Origin: Chondrosia reniformis
Taxonomy: Eukaryota; Porifera; Demospongiae; Chondrillida; Chondrillidae
Assembly (NCBI GenBank): GCA_947172415.1
Contig: OX359193.1
Span: forward strand, 1,916,501 to 1,980,500
Reading direction: 5' to 3'
DNA length: 64,000 nt
Numbering within the stretch: position 1 is the stretch's first letter; each line of letters begins with the position of its first letter. A program made the position numbers and the translations under genes. The notes below the pieces were generated by a model that worked only from the letters and a program-made list of their open reading frames with translations, was not told the origin of the DNA and did not search any database. Below, one piece after another: positions 23,001 through 31,849 of the stretch.

Positions 23001-23806
23001 ATAGAGAAGAAAAGAAGTAGAAGGAGAAACCTCTTGTATCCTCATTCAAAGCTCTCAGTATGTTTAGTTCCTTATAGGCCTTAATCTATATTGTATGCAG
23101 GTGTAGCATATACGTAAGAAAAATGCTGCCTTAGATACACATACCATCAGCCATAACAGCTTTGACCCAAAAGGGAGCATTCTCAAATTTCTCCTTCCAT
23201 TTAGATCCCAGCTGGTGGGTGCTTACAAACACTGACCATTCCAAGCAAACCACAATCCAACCCCACTACGGAAAGCAAGCACTTTGACTGTTATTACATT
23301 ATTGTGTCTGAAGCAAAAAGTCATTGGTTAGCCATTCATCACAGTTAAGACCAATGTATAGTTTTTATAGTTGTATATCATCTCATATGTATTTCTTAAC
23401 ACTCCAAACACAAAATAGTGGTGTTTAAATTAGTATGTGCAATATCTATGCATACAATAACAAATTCAGCTGTCTTGTCTAGACATAGCCACAAGTGCTA
23501 CAGAGCTGCATACAGCTTGGACAAAACATTAATTTGCAATGTGGTAGGTAAAAAATATGCTAGATGGGAAACCTATAAGATCAGGTAATACAAACCTTAC
23601 AGTATTCCAAGGTGTTCCAAGCAACTAACAGTAATTACATATACACCATAAGTAAAAGGTAACAAATAGACTATAGTTATTTCAATTACAGTTATATACT
23701 CAGTTGATTAGTAGATGGTCACTTCCACCAAAATATACTTCCACATGTAGTACGTAAGTTGATTTACTTGTATAACTAAAGATATACATGAAAATATTAA
23801 TCAGAC

Positions 23807-23880
23807 GTCACAGCTCTAAGATTGGCTAAATATAAATAGGGGGAATTTAAGATCCCTTAGCCGATCTTAAAAGTTGTGAT
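23807..23880. repeat. Imperfect stem-loop in unit U
   Basis: GTCACAGCTCTAAGATTGG (23807 onward) pairs with the segment ending at 23880 (CCGATCTTAAAAGTTGTGAT) around an AT-rich loop containing TATAAATAGGGGG. The same structure is at about 34008-34081. It may be a small MITE remnant. Confidence 0.5.
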
Positions 23881-25338
23881 ATCTCGTCACTTAACTCTTG
23901 ACTATGAAATATGGCCCAGGGCATAGAGAAAGATAAGTGAAAGGAAAATTACATCAGTTCCTATATAACACATATTATTACTACATATCAGTAAACGTTA
24001 GTGACACTTTTAAGCATCATCATAAATTTGATAACAGAAACCAAATATCAACAAAATTGGTAGCTAAAACTTTAGTAACACCTAGGAAGTATAAATAATT
24101 AATGATATACTAGGCACATAATATACTATAATTCTATATTCTCTTGTCTTAAATCAATCAATCTATTTTATTACCTCATACTCCAAGCAAAACTCATATG
24201 CCTACTCTCTATGAGTAAAGAATTATAGCATTTTAGATGTCCTAATTCATTCAACATTTGTGACACTTGGGCTACTAATGTTCATTAATTGTGATGTCCT
24301 TACACTGGAGACTTGAGTCCACACCATTGATCTTCCAACATTGTCTGCCATGACATCAAGCTTTAATACAAAAGTAAATCAAATGGAAAGATAATTAAAT
24401 CAGAAAGAGCAATGACCAAAACAGAAAGTGAACAAATGGAGTATCAGTCATTAGCAATAGGTATTTTTGAAAGGAAAACTTTGACGCAGTTAGGAGAAAT
24501 CCTTATTCTATTATAACATAATTTATTGTATTGATGAGTACTTGGGTTAATTTCCTTTAGCTGCTACATATCCACTTCACACAATGGTTTTATTTTATTG
24601 TAATCTTTATTATTTTGTAAGTTCTTTATGGTAATTTATTTAGCATCTGATGCACTTTAACTGCAGCAATTTACACCTGTGATTATGTGATTCAGTATAT
24701 CCTTGCAAGTGTATATATGCAAATGGGCCGCATTACATACAGTACATGTTCTAGCTCACCCAAGCACCAAAGGATGACACTTGATTTAACTTCCTTGCAA
24801 CATATCCATCAAAAACTAAAATGGTACATAACAAAGGAAATAGGGATTACCAGTCTTTGTCACATATAGCAGAAGAATATTTGAAAGAGTTCTGAATGTA
24901 GAAGAGAGAGCAATAACATTTTAAAGTTTATTTTTGACTTTTAAGATAGGTTTGACAGAGTTAGCGGAATCCTCATTCTATGAATCGTTTTAAAAACTGA
25001 CATTTTAAGAACAGCCACACAGCACAGTAGTGTATGATATCCTTATTTGGAATGTCAGTGTGATAGGTCAAGTAAATATATACAGTAGCAATTATCCTAC
25101 AACTATACACTTGCTTGCCAGAAACTGATGTACAACACTTTCAAAGACATTTACAACTAAAAATCCCTGTCACATGGACATATTCAATAGTTCAACCTTG
25201 TGACACACCAGCTAACTGTAAACAGCCAACTGTAAACAGCCAACAGCAAAAGGTGAATCTCCCATACTACTAGGAGTATGCAGCCTAAGTTATGAATGGA
25301 ATGTGGCACTCCCTTTTGTAAACATCATAACCTTACCA

Positions 25339-25545
25339 TATACACCATCTACAGATACTGCAGATGCTGTAGATGGTGTAGATGGTGTTGACACTGATGG
25401 TGTGGATGGTGTTGATGGTGTAGATCCTGTAGATCCTACGATATCTACTCAGAAAACAGAAGGTACCTTTTTGGTAAAGGTCCATTGCGTAACAACTATT
25501 GCGCAATAGTCGTTATTAAGAGACACGTGCTAATTTCCCTGTCTA
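25339..25545 (+). repeat. Short GATGGTGTN minisatellite at duplication edge
   Basis: About 25355-25440 is a run of nine-base units (GTAGATGGT/GTTGATGGT/GTGGATGGT). The forward frame reads D-G-V repeats, but I see no start context, partner exon or conservation, and do not call it a gene. It begins immediately where the long unit-U match ends, directly upstream of the hydrolase gene. Confidence 0.6.
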
Positions 25546-26130
25546 ATGGCTCGTGAGGGAAGAGGCAATTTTGCTTCACAGCTCAGAGACACCAACTATA
25601 AAAAGGTTTGGGACAAGAACATAAAACAAATTTTTGAAATCTTCCTTTCAAAGTTAGATTACGGAGATAAATTTCATCATGCTATTGTTATAAAAGGGTC
25701 TAGTTGTAAGTATGGTAGGAATGGCTATGTAACTCTTGAAATATCAAAAGAAAAAAAAACTAGTTCCAAATTGGAAGCTTATTCTGGAGTTTACCAAGGA
25801 AATATTGACGATTTACAATCAGTTGGCGAGATCGAAAAAATCAAATTGCCAGTAGATGATGGAAAAGAGATAGAGTATAGACTAACAATCGAGATTTTGG
25901 CTGCTATTGCTGACAGTATCCTTGAACAAATGGAAGAAGAAGGAGGCTACAATTTGGCGACAAATAATTGTCAGACGTTTTGTAATCACTTTCTTGATGC
26001 CATTGGATTGAGTGAGGAGACTTACCTAACTACTCCACAAATATTTGCGATTGCTGCTGGTATCGCTGGTATCGCTGCAGGAATAACAGGAGGATTAGGA
26101 ATTGTAAGATCCTCTTTTAGCCAAAAGTAA
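25546..26130 (+). CDS. PPPDE/LRAT-like putative thiol hydrolase with hydrophobic tail
   Basis: A single-exon gene of 194 codons starting in a good context (ATGGCTCG). The N-terminal half has KFHHAIVIKG (about residues 44-53), which supplies the candidate catalytic His at the start of a beta strand. The second half has NLATNNCQTFCNHFLDAIGL (about 136-155), whose NCQTF cysteine is the candidate nucleophile on a helix. A His-before-Cys order is typical of circularly permuted papain-like (NlpC/P60 clan) families such as PPPDE deSUMOylase-like and LRAT/HRASLS proteins. Residues about 163-186 are an Ala/Ile/Gly-rich hydrophobic segment that could anchor the enzyme to a membrane, as in LRAT-family acyltransferases. 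Substrate (ubiquitin-like protein or phospholipid) cannot be decided. It is surrounded by repeats and has no visible introns, so a retrocopy or a transferred gene is possible. Confidence 0.75.
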   Translation: MAREGRGNFASQLRDTNYKKVWDKNIKQIFEIFLSKLDYGDKFHHAIVIKGSSCKYGRNGYVTLEISKEKKTSSKLEAYSGVYQGNIDDLQSVGEIEKIKLPVDDGKEIEYRLTIEILAAIADSILEQMEEEGGYNLATNNCQTFCNHFLDAIGLSEETYLTTPQIFAIAAGIAGIAAGITGGLGIVRSSFSQK

Positions 26131-26490
26131 CTATGAAACTTTTCCAACAGTTGGGAAAACAGAGTGTAGCGAACACAGAACAATTGTGAAACTTGTGTGA
26201 ACTATAATATATATGCCTTAACTGATTGTATTACCTTACATGTAAGATTATGTTATTACCAAGCGATATAGCAAGGTTAATTGTTTCCATCCATCACATG
26301 TAGTCCTTGGATTAAGATTATCTACCATGCCTACAACCTAAACGGGCAACAGTGAGTGGCATATGGCGGAACAAATCATGACTCGTGATCGAATTGAAAA
26401 TGTATTGAATATTTAAGTTATGTATAGAGAGTGGATATTAAGTTAAAGGGTTTAAAACCACTCAAGACTATGTGGTTAGTTAACGTTCAT
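26131..26490. other. 3' flank of hydrolase gene
   Basis: Contains TTATGTTATTACC and, from about 26390, a piece matching the region 11150-11250 upstream of secreted gene B (AAAACCACTCAAGACTATG...AACGTTCATTTTACCTTT). No gene is seen. Confidence 0.4.
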
Positions 26491-26784
26491 TTTACCTTTC
26501 TGTTGCTACTAGCTAATTGTTGCCTTCTTTTATACACAAGTATTGACCTTTTTAAAGTTTGTATACATACAGTATAGTACATTATTATATAGCCATTCTA
26601 ATGGGTTGGTTATCCTTAATTAGCAACTCATGCTACTGCTGACGTCATTTCCCATAGTGCATGAGACAGGAGCCAACTTATACAAAGGAATTCAAAAATA
26701 AGTCTAAAAGGTATATAACTTCCAGCCTTATATAGGCATATTATACGTATAAAATTTAGTAATATATGTATAGGTTATACGTAT
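26491..26784 (-). promoter_or_regulatory. Orphan promoter of a lost secreted-gene copy
   Basis: Matches 1765-2050, the 5' flank of secreted gene A, including TATAAAA on the minus strand at 26528-26534. On the side where the coding sequence should lie (below 26490) there is none. The left junction shares the CTTTCTGTTGCTACTAGC word. This marks a deletion of a former gene copy in the array. Confidence 0.65.
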
Positions 26785-27660
26785 TGTCATGGTTATGCAT
26801 GGTATATGGCAAATTTAATAGTACTACATACAAATAGAATATGACTTATATAAAGTGGCTGTAGACTATCAGCACTTGAAGAAAAGTTCTGAGTCTCTAG
26901 ATACTTACCTTGGCAGTATATTCTGACAGAAGGTACAACAGCAGACATGCATGATGCTATCATAGAATGTAGCTTTCTCTTTATATATATATAAAGGAAC
27001 ACCTATACAACATTACAGTGGGCCTCCCAGCCCACAGGTATCAATTCCCTTAATACATTGCTCCAACTGATACACCTGACCTAGTTATTGAAAGAGAATC
27101 ATCTCCATGCATAGTTGAACTAACATGCAGTTCCTTTTGATGATCAAGGAAAACAATAGTTCTGATACCAAATATATATTGCTTCTTAGCTAGGAGCAAG
27201 GGGATTAATCAATATACCTGGCATGGCAAAACTATACATGTATAGACAACTGTCAACCACAAAGAGAAAGGAGCTGGAAAGAAGAATAAGAACTTTCAGA
27301 GGGTCTTCCAAACCCCTTTATGCCTTTTCCACCCATCACCATCTATTGTAATGCTTTTTAGACTGCATTCTATAGGTTGAGATTACCTTTCTTTCACTCC
27401 CTTTCAACCTTGTGTAGTAGTATAATGAGAGCACTGCCTATATTGGATATATAGAGAGGTTATGATCAGCTCCATATATGATTTAGGGACTGACAGTGAG
27501 TGGGTCACATTTAGTAAGACATATGTAGGCATTAATTGCAATTGCACGGTGGATTGAATGACATTTTGTACAATAACACGTGACTATTATATTTATTATA
27601 GCTGCTAATTAAAAACTTATATAGCACCTATAGGTGCTATATAAGTTTTTACGTATATAC
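26785..27660. repeat. Tandem-array block, copy 5, split by retroelement
   Basis: Follows the block order to CTAATTAAAAACTTATATAGCACCTA. It is then cut by the retroelement at 27661-31139 and resumes at 31140 with CTTGGAGATTTGAA. The last 40 bases form a perfect palindrome (separate entry). Confidence 0.8.
27611..27650. repeat. Perfect 40-base palindrome at retroelement junction
   Basis: The 20 bases ending ATAGCACCTA at 27630 are followed at once by their exact reverse complement. Other block copies have only the left arm (GCTAATT...TATATAGCACCTA) followed by CGTATATAC. The right arm is therefore an inverted duplication made next to the insertion point. Confidence 0.85.
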
Positions 27661-27756
27661 TTTTTTTACAATAATAATGTAATAATTTAATACTACACAT
27701 AAATAAGGGAGATGAAAAACTAAACATTGAAAATAAAATACAGTATCAACATAAAA

Positions 27757-28311
27757 TTAACATTTACAATCATGCAGTGAGTGAAATAGTGAAATAATAT
27801 TATAAATATAGGTACATGCAACTTGCATTTTTGTATATATAGAGCTATGTGGTTTTCTTAACTTGGATAGGGGGACTTGTGCCTCACTGATGTTGAGGTC
27901 AAGGTTGTCTGGATAGGTTGGGTTGGGTACAAAGCCTACAGCAGACCTTGTGCCTCTCAAGCAGGTGATAGAGGATCGAAGGAGCGAGAATCCAAGACGG
28001 CATCTGATCCATCCCATTACACAGCTGTAACGCTGGTCCCTCTTCTTGGCATGTAAGGAGGCAAATATACAACATTTGCTTGTTTGCCCATCCCTCCAGA
28101 TGTGGCAAAGACCAAGGGTGCAAACTCCCATGCTCAACTTCGCGGATGTGTTCATCATACTGTCTTCTCTTCTCCATCTCATGTATGTAATAGCAGCCTT
28201 CCAGCTGATGTTTGAGGTTAGTTGGAGCGAAAGGGTTGAATACCCGTACGTCAAAAAATGCCCTTCCTGACCTCCCAGAAGCCTGTGGTGCTGATATCAA
28301 GTCTAGCATTG
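27757..28311 (-). pseudogene. Retroelement C-terminal PD-(D/E)XK-like nuclease part
   Basis: Two overlapping frames give AFFDVRVFNPFAP, then YDEHIREVEHGSLHPW, then SPILYHLLERHKV/LLRSSITCLRGTR. The FFDVRV acidic strand followed by an R-x-R-E-V-E-H-G-S segment is the kind of D...E-x-E pattern of restriction-like endonucleases attached to some eukaryotic retroelements. The upstream end (ARLDIS...GFW) reaches exactly to the target site of the inserted element, where the frame is also shifted. The DNA-cutting role is inferred. Confidence 0.55.
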
Positions 28312-28455
28312 ATCAGAAATAATCACTGGAACGTATTACGCCATACCAGCCAAGTGACCGAAGTCTGATCTTGGCTGGGGGACCGAAGTCCTATTAAGTT
28401 GGCAACCAGTGATCGCCTCCCAGTCATCCAAAGATGGAAAAAAATTCATCAAAGA

Positions 28456-28500
28456 ACCACAGACAGCTGTTTCGCCCTCATTTGGGCTCATCAGTGTGGT
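28456..28500 (-). ncRNA. Hammerhead ribozyme (type I), inverted copy
   Basis: Exact reverse complement of the copy at 28805-28849: stem I TGTGGT/ACCACA, core CTGATGA (28488-28494 on the minus strand), stem II GCCC/GGGC with a six-base loop, GAAA (28470-28473), a self-complementary CAGCTG stem III, and a TC cleavage site. Confidence 0.85.
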
Positions 28501-28804
28501 ACACTTCAATGATGGTAAATTGGATGACTGCCCTCACTTATAAATCCACCACAAGTGAAACACTTGTGGTTTCATTTTAAGTGAGGATGGAGGCTACAGT
28601 CTAAGTATAATACGTTCCAGTGATTATTTCTGATCATTTTAGCCTTTGCACAGGCTTAGTGCAATTAACTCCCTTTGTCATTGTGAGTGCTCAGTCTCAC
28701 TTAGACTGTAGCCTCCATCCTCACTTAAAATGAAACCACAAGTGTTTCACTTGTTGTGGATTTATAAGTGAGGGCAGTCATCCAATTTACCATCATTGAA
28801 GTGT

Positions 28805-28849
28805 ACCACACTGATGAGCCCAAATGAGGGCGAAACAGCTGTCTGTGGT
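28805..28849 (+). ncRNA. Hammerhead ribozyme (type I), direct copy
   Basis: Stem I 5' strand ACCACA (28805-28810), CTGATGA (28811-28817), stem II GCCC-AAATGA-GGGC (28818-28831), GAAA (28832-28835), CAGCTG (28836-28841), cleavage triplet ending TC (28842-28843), stem I 3' strand TGTGGT (28844-28849). All conserved core nucleotides are present and every stem is perfectly paired. Stem III is a loopless palindrome, as in Penelope and retrozyme hammerheads that are thought to act as dimers. Confidence 0.88.
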
Positions 28850-29051
28850 TCTTTGATGAATTTTTTTCCATCTCTGGATGACTGGGAGGCGATCACTGGT
28901 TGCCAACTTAATAGGACTTCGGTCCCCCAGCCAAGATCAGACTTCGGTCACTTGGCTGGTATGGCGTAATACGTTCCAGTGATTATTTCTGATCATTTTA
29001 GCCTTTGCACAGGCTTAGTGCAATTAACTCCCTTTGTCAAGTCTAGCATTG

Positions 29052-30752
29052 TCATCTGTGTTTGCTGTCCTAAGTTGAAAATGTTTGTTTTCAAGTCTTT
29101 GCAAAGTAGGTTCCATGCAGACGTCATGGCATACCTCAGAGAGGAGCTCAGCTGTCAGATTTCCACCTGCTGCACAGGCCTTGGTCAGAGCTGAGTATGC
29201 TGCATGGGGTTGACTTTTTACGATGTCGGATAGCTTCTCAATCTTGTTCTTCCATTTCTCTACTTTCTTCCTGACGTAGCTTTCAACAAGGATCTAGTGC
29301 CCACGGCAGCACCTAAATGTCTTTTCCCTTCAGCTGTCACATTCAGGCCAGTTCCTGAGAATACTTTCTCAGCTACTTCCAGGTTATCCTCTTTGACTAT
29401 AGCCATGATTTTCCTGCGTTGGGGTAGTAGCCATACTCCGGTCCGATGGTGTTCAGCATTGTCCACCAATGCCTAATCTGGTCCAGCTATCCCCCAGCGG
29501 TGGCATCATCGGCAAACCATACCTGTCTTGCAGCATCATTTAGCTTTTTAATCAATGGCAGAATGCCCAGGGCATACATCGGCATGGCAAGGGGGTCACC
29601 TTGCATTGTTCCTTCTTTGGAGTAAATGACTTCTTCTCCAATGAATAAGGAGGATTGCAACTTGATAAGTGTTGGTGAGAATTTGGGCTAGAGGAGGGCA
29701 TAGAGTGTGAATGTTAATGAGGGTGGTCTGCCTGTTAAGGCAGTTGAACGCATTGGATGCATCTGCCAATAGGATTCCTTGATTGTCATCATTGCTGAAG
29801 ACTTCTCTCATGGCATGGATTGCAGCCTCGCTCCCACATTCTTGTCCTGCACATAACTGTAAGTAACCAGTTGCCCGCTGTACATCTTCCTTGAGTACTC
29901 CAAGGACTGCCTTCCCAATAATTCTTCTAACAACCTCTCCAACACCTATGGGACGAACACCGGGATTTTTATCCAAGGCTATCAGTCTGCATGCTATGAG
30001 GGAGGACAGACTCTCAGGATCCACATATTCAGTGCATATTCTTCTTGCCACCATTGCGATATTATTGCAGAGATCTGATGAGGCCCTGGAAAAGGATGTA
30101 CCCAATCTGCGCCAACCTGAGGCATCGATACCAGAGGGGCCAGCGGAGCCCTGTGTTCGTAGGATGGTTTCTTTGATGGTCTTTCCATCTATGCTGTCAA
30201 AGATGATTGGGTGGAATATCATCATTAGGGCTCTGGTCAACAATACAATTTTGACTTACTGGTTTTCCCTCTGGGTACTTGGTCTTTAGCTCATCCAGTA
30301 CTGTCCATTTTGCCTGTTCTGAGGGTGCTTCAGCTAGGCTATGGGGTTGCAATGGACCTCCACATTGGTCCTCAGCAATGATCTTCAGGACAGCTTTTAT
30401 CTTCCCGGCAAACATTAGGCGGGCAAAGGTACGGCTCTTGTCCGTTTTGTTTCTATGATCTGCATTTCTCAGTCTCCTCTGAATTGCTCTTCCCTCCTGC
30501 AGTAGGCTCTCAAGATCTCCTTCTTTCCACAAACTGAGCCTTCGATCTCTCAAGACATAAGATGTGATCCCGTGATTTGGATTTGGTATGTGGCTTCTGT
30601 AGTAGCAGATGAGGCATGGTCATAGTAGCTGATATCGCGATCTTCTCCAGAGGCGATTTGCTGCCATATTCGCAGAATAGTCTGGAGAGCTCAGTAACAA
30701 ACATCGTTCCAATTTTACCCGTGAAGGAACGATGAAGATGTTTCTTTTCCAT
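29052..30752 (-). pseudogene. Retroelement reverse transcriptase, frameshifted
   Basis: Minus-strand pieces read GPSGIDASGWRRLG, SLIACRLIALDKNPGVRPIG, VRRIIGKAV, AGQECGSEAAIHAMR, LLADASNAFNCLNR (box A), and near 29503-29520 WFADDA (box C, the catalytic Asp pair, in another frame). A later segment has IVKEDNLEVAEKVFSGTGLN and GKRHLGAAVGT. The conserved order matches a family of RT proteins abundant in cnidarian and sponge genomes, whose clade I cannot fix. Upstream pieces (30197-30752) contain KFARLMFAGKI-type linker sequence. At least three frameshifts are needed, so it is dead. Confidence 0.75.
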
Positions 30753-30959
30753 TTCGTCACTTCGCTGTACGCTGCTCCTATTTTCCGACAGAAGGATGGA
30801 CCATCAACAGAATTTCCCCAAGTGAAACTCGGGCTTCTCGTTTCCTCGAATGGTGGAAGGGTCCATTGGAGCTTGCAGTGTCGTCAGACGTTATAGGTTG
30901 TCCGTATCAAACTCAGAGGGAGGTTGGACATCAACAGTAGCACTGTAGGATAGCAAGGT

Positions 30960-31106
30960 TTCCCGAAAGCCCCCACAGATCTTCATTCTCACACCTTTCG
31001 TTTCTAGATGGGACGCAACCGATATATTTTCTTCCTTGCTTAACGCACTTACAATTTCTGCATCTACCGCTGTTATTACACTTACAGCATGCACGTATAT
31101 AGGCAT
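30960..31106 (-). pseudogene. Retroelement N-terminal CXC cysteine-rich domain
   Basis: On the minus strand from about 31086, the frame reads CKCNNSGRCRNCKCVKQGR, then GCVPSRNERC. This is a tesmin/TSO1-like CXC zinc-binding pattern, here read in a frame different from the longest open frame. In related retroelement proteins this domain precedes the reverse transcriptase, as it does here. Confidence 0.6.
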
Positions 31107-31139
31107 CTTTTCTTAAGAGTCTTTTACAAGTCAGCTTAC

Positions 31140-31330
31140 TACTTGGAGATTTGAATGGAATGTTTAGGATTTCTTAGTTGTCACAAAACATCTCTATACA
31201 TGTAGGCCTATGTATCCCTTTAATTAGCTATGTATGCATAATATACAGTACTAGTATACTGCACTATACTAGTTGTGCATGGTTTTCGTTATTTCCTATA
31301 TACTGGAGAGACTGAAGCACTGCTGGAGCT
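31140..31330. repeat. Block-end repeat fragment
   Basis: Continuation of block 5 to the right of the retroelement: TTGGAGATTTGAA, TTTAGGATTTCTTAGTTGTCAC, and AGAGACTGAAGCAC. It then breaks off directly into a piece of the secreted gene. Confidence 0.7.
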
Positions 31331-31434
31331 GGTGTTGGATTTGGATTTCCATCAGCCACCCATCTATTCCATGCAGTCCTAAATTCTGCTTCACTTCGAA
31401 ACATAGATTTGTCTTTCACCTGTGTATCAGATGC
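31331..31434 (-). pseudogene. 104-bp internal fragment of the secreted six-cysteine gene (copy D)
   Basis: Minus-strand translation gives ASDTQVKDKSMFRSEAEFR, then AWNRWVADGNPNPTP, matching residues about 66-100 of copies B and C (QVK as in B). Both ends are abrupt. The left end joins the block-end repeat and the right end joins unrelated sequence. There is no signal peptide, cysteine frame or terminal TAYP, so it is a relic. Confidence 0.9.
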
Positions 31435-31849
31435 CCCTGCGCGCAAATTACTTGGCAGTAATTATGTGATAAGGCTAACCACACAGAAGTTGCACACTGA
31501 AATTTAAGTAACTTAACCATACATGTACACTTTTATGTTTGCATGGGCACACCATTCGTACTTCCATTTTCAGTAAACAACTTCTGTGTGGTTAGGCCTT
31601 ATTACAGAATCACTGTCTTGTTTTGTTACTTTTTGCAGATGTACTAGTCATTGGTGCAACACTGCCATTCCTACTTGTAATATCATTTTTGTAAATATAT
31701 TTTATTTTTATATGTTATGTATCGATCGAACGAATGTAACAACCTAAAAAGTAGAGATTTGCTAATGGTGTATTTATACACAAATATATAAAAAGACTAT
31801 ATACCTAGTGTATACAACATACATATAGATATATACTGTATATGCATGA
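31435..31849. repeat. Spacer with an inverted pair
   Basis: TAAGGCTAACCACACAGAAG (31470 onward) is repeated inverted at about 31578-31601 with one extra G. The loop contains AGTAACTTAACCATACATG, a decayed copy of the 12500-12545 segment. No gene is seen. Confidence 0.5.

Larger units (their letters stand above)
21461..25338. repeat. Repeat unit U, copy 3 (long form)
   Basis: The first kilobase matches the short forms. From about 22560 it continues for 2.7 kb that matches only 31850-35620, with very few substitutions, so the two long copies are a recent duplication. The match stops abruptly at CATAACCTTACCAT (25338/35620). A deleted hammerhead-like relic lies at about 22963-23000, and a stem-loop at 23807-23880. 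No domain-bearing open frame is present. The short frames at 22577-22759 and 24687-24869 do not extend between copies. Confidence 0.8.
28297..29051. mobile_element. Penelope/retrozyme-like inverted element with 15-bp target duplication
   Basis: TCAAGTCTAGCATTG occurs at 28297-28311 and 29037-29051 as a target-site duplication. Inside, 28311-28605 and 28700-28994 are near-perfect reverse complements (295 bp). Between them and again at the right end is the same tail (ATTTTAGCCTTTGCACAGGC...CTCCCTTTG). Each arm contains a hammerhead ribozyme. Variable-length target duplication, inverted terminal units and hammerheads fit Penelope-like elements or small non-autonomous retrozymes. No coding capacity is seen. 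A short relative is at about 55185-55300. Confidence 0.75.
27661..31139 (-). mobile_element. CXC-RT-nuclease retroelement, degenerate
   Basis: A minus-strand retroelement inserted in block 5. On its own strand the order is a cysteine-rich CXC domain (about 31086-30975), a linker, a reverse transcriptase (about 30240-29260) and a C-terminal PD-(D/E)XK-like nuclease (about 29050 and 28310-27900). It ends in AAAAAAA at 27661-27668 read on the minus strand, adjacent to the target. It is broken by several frameshifts and by an inserted hammerhead-bearing element at 28312-29036. Confidence 0.75.

Noticed and set aside
25303..25509. 68-codon D-G-V repeat frame
   Set aside because: A nine-base minisatellite read in one frame. 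No conservation outside the repeat and no signal or domain.
28297..29051. Helitron end (GCCT-loop-AGGC hairpin near the terminus)
   Set aside because: A 15-bp target duplication and paired inverted units are not Helitron features. Ribozymes point to a Penelope-like or retrozyme origin.
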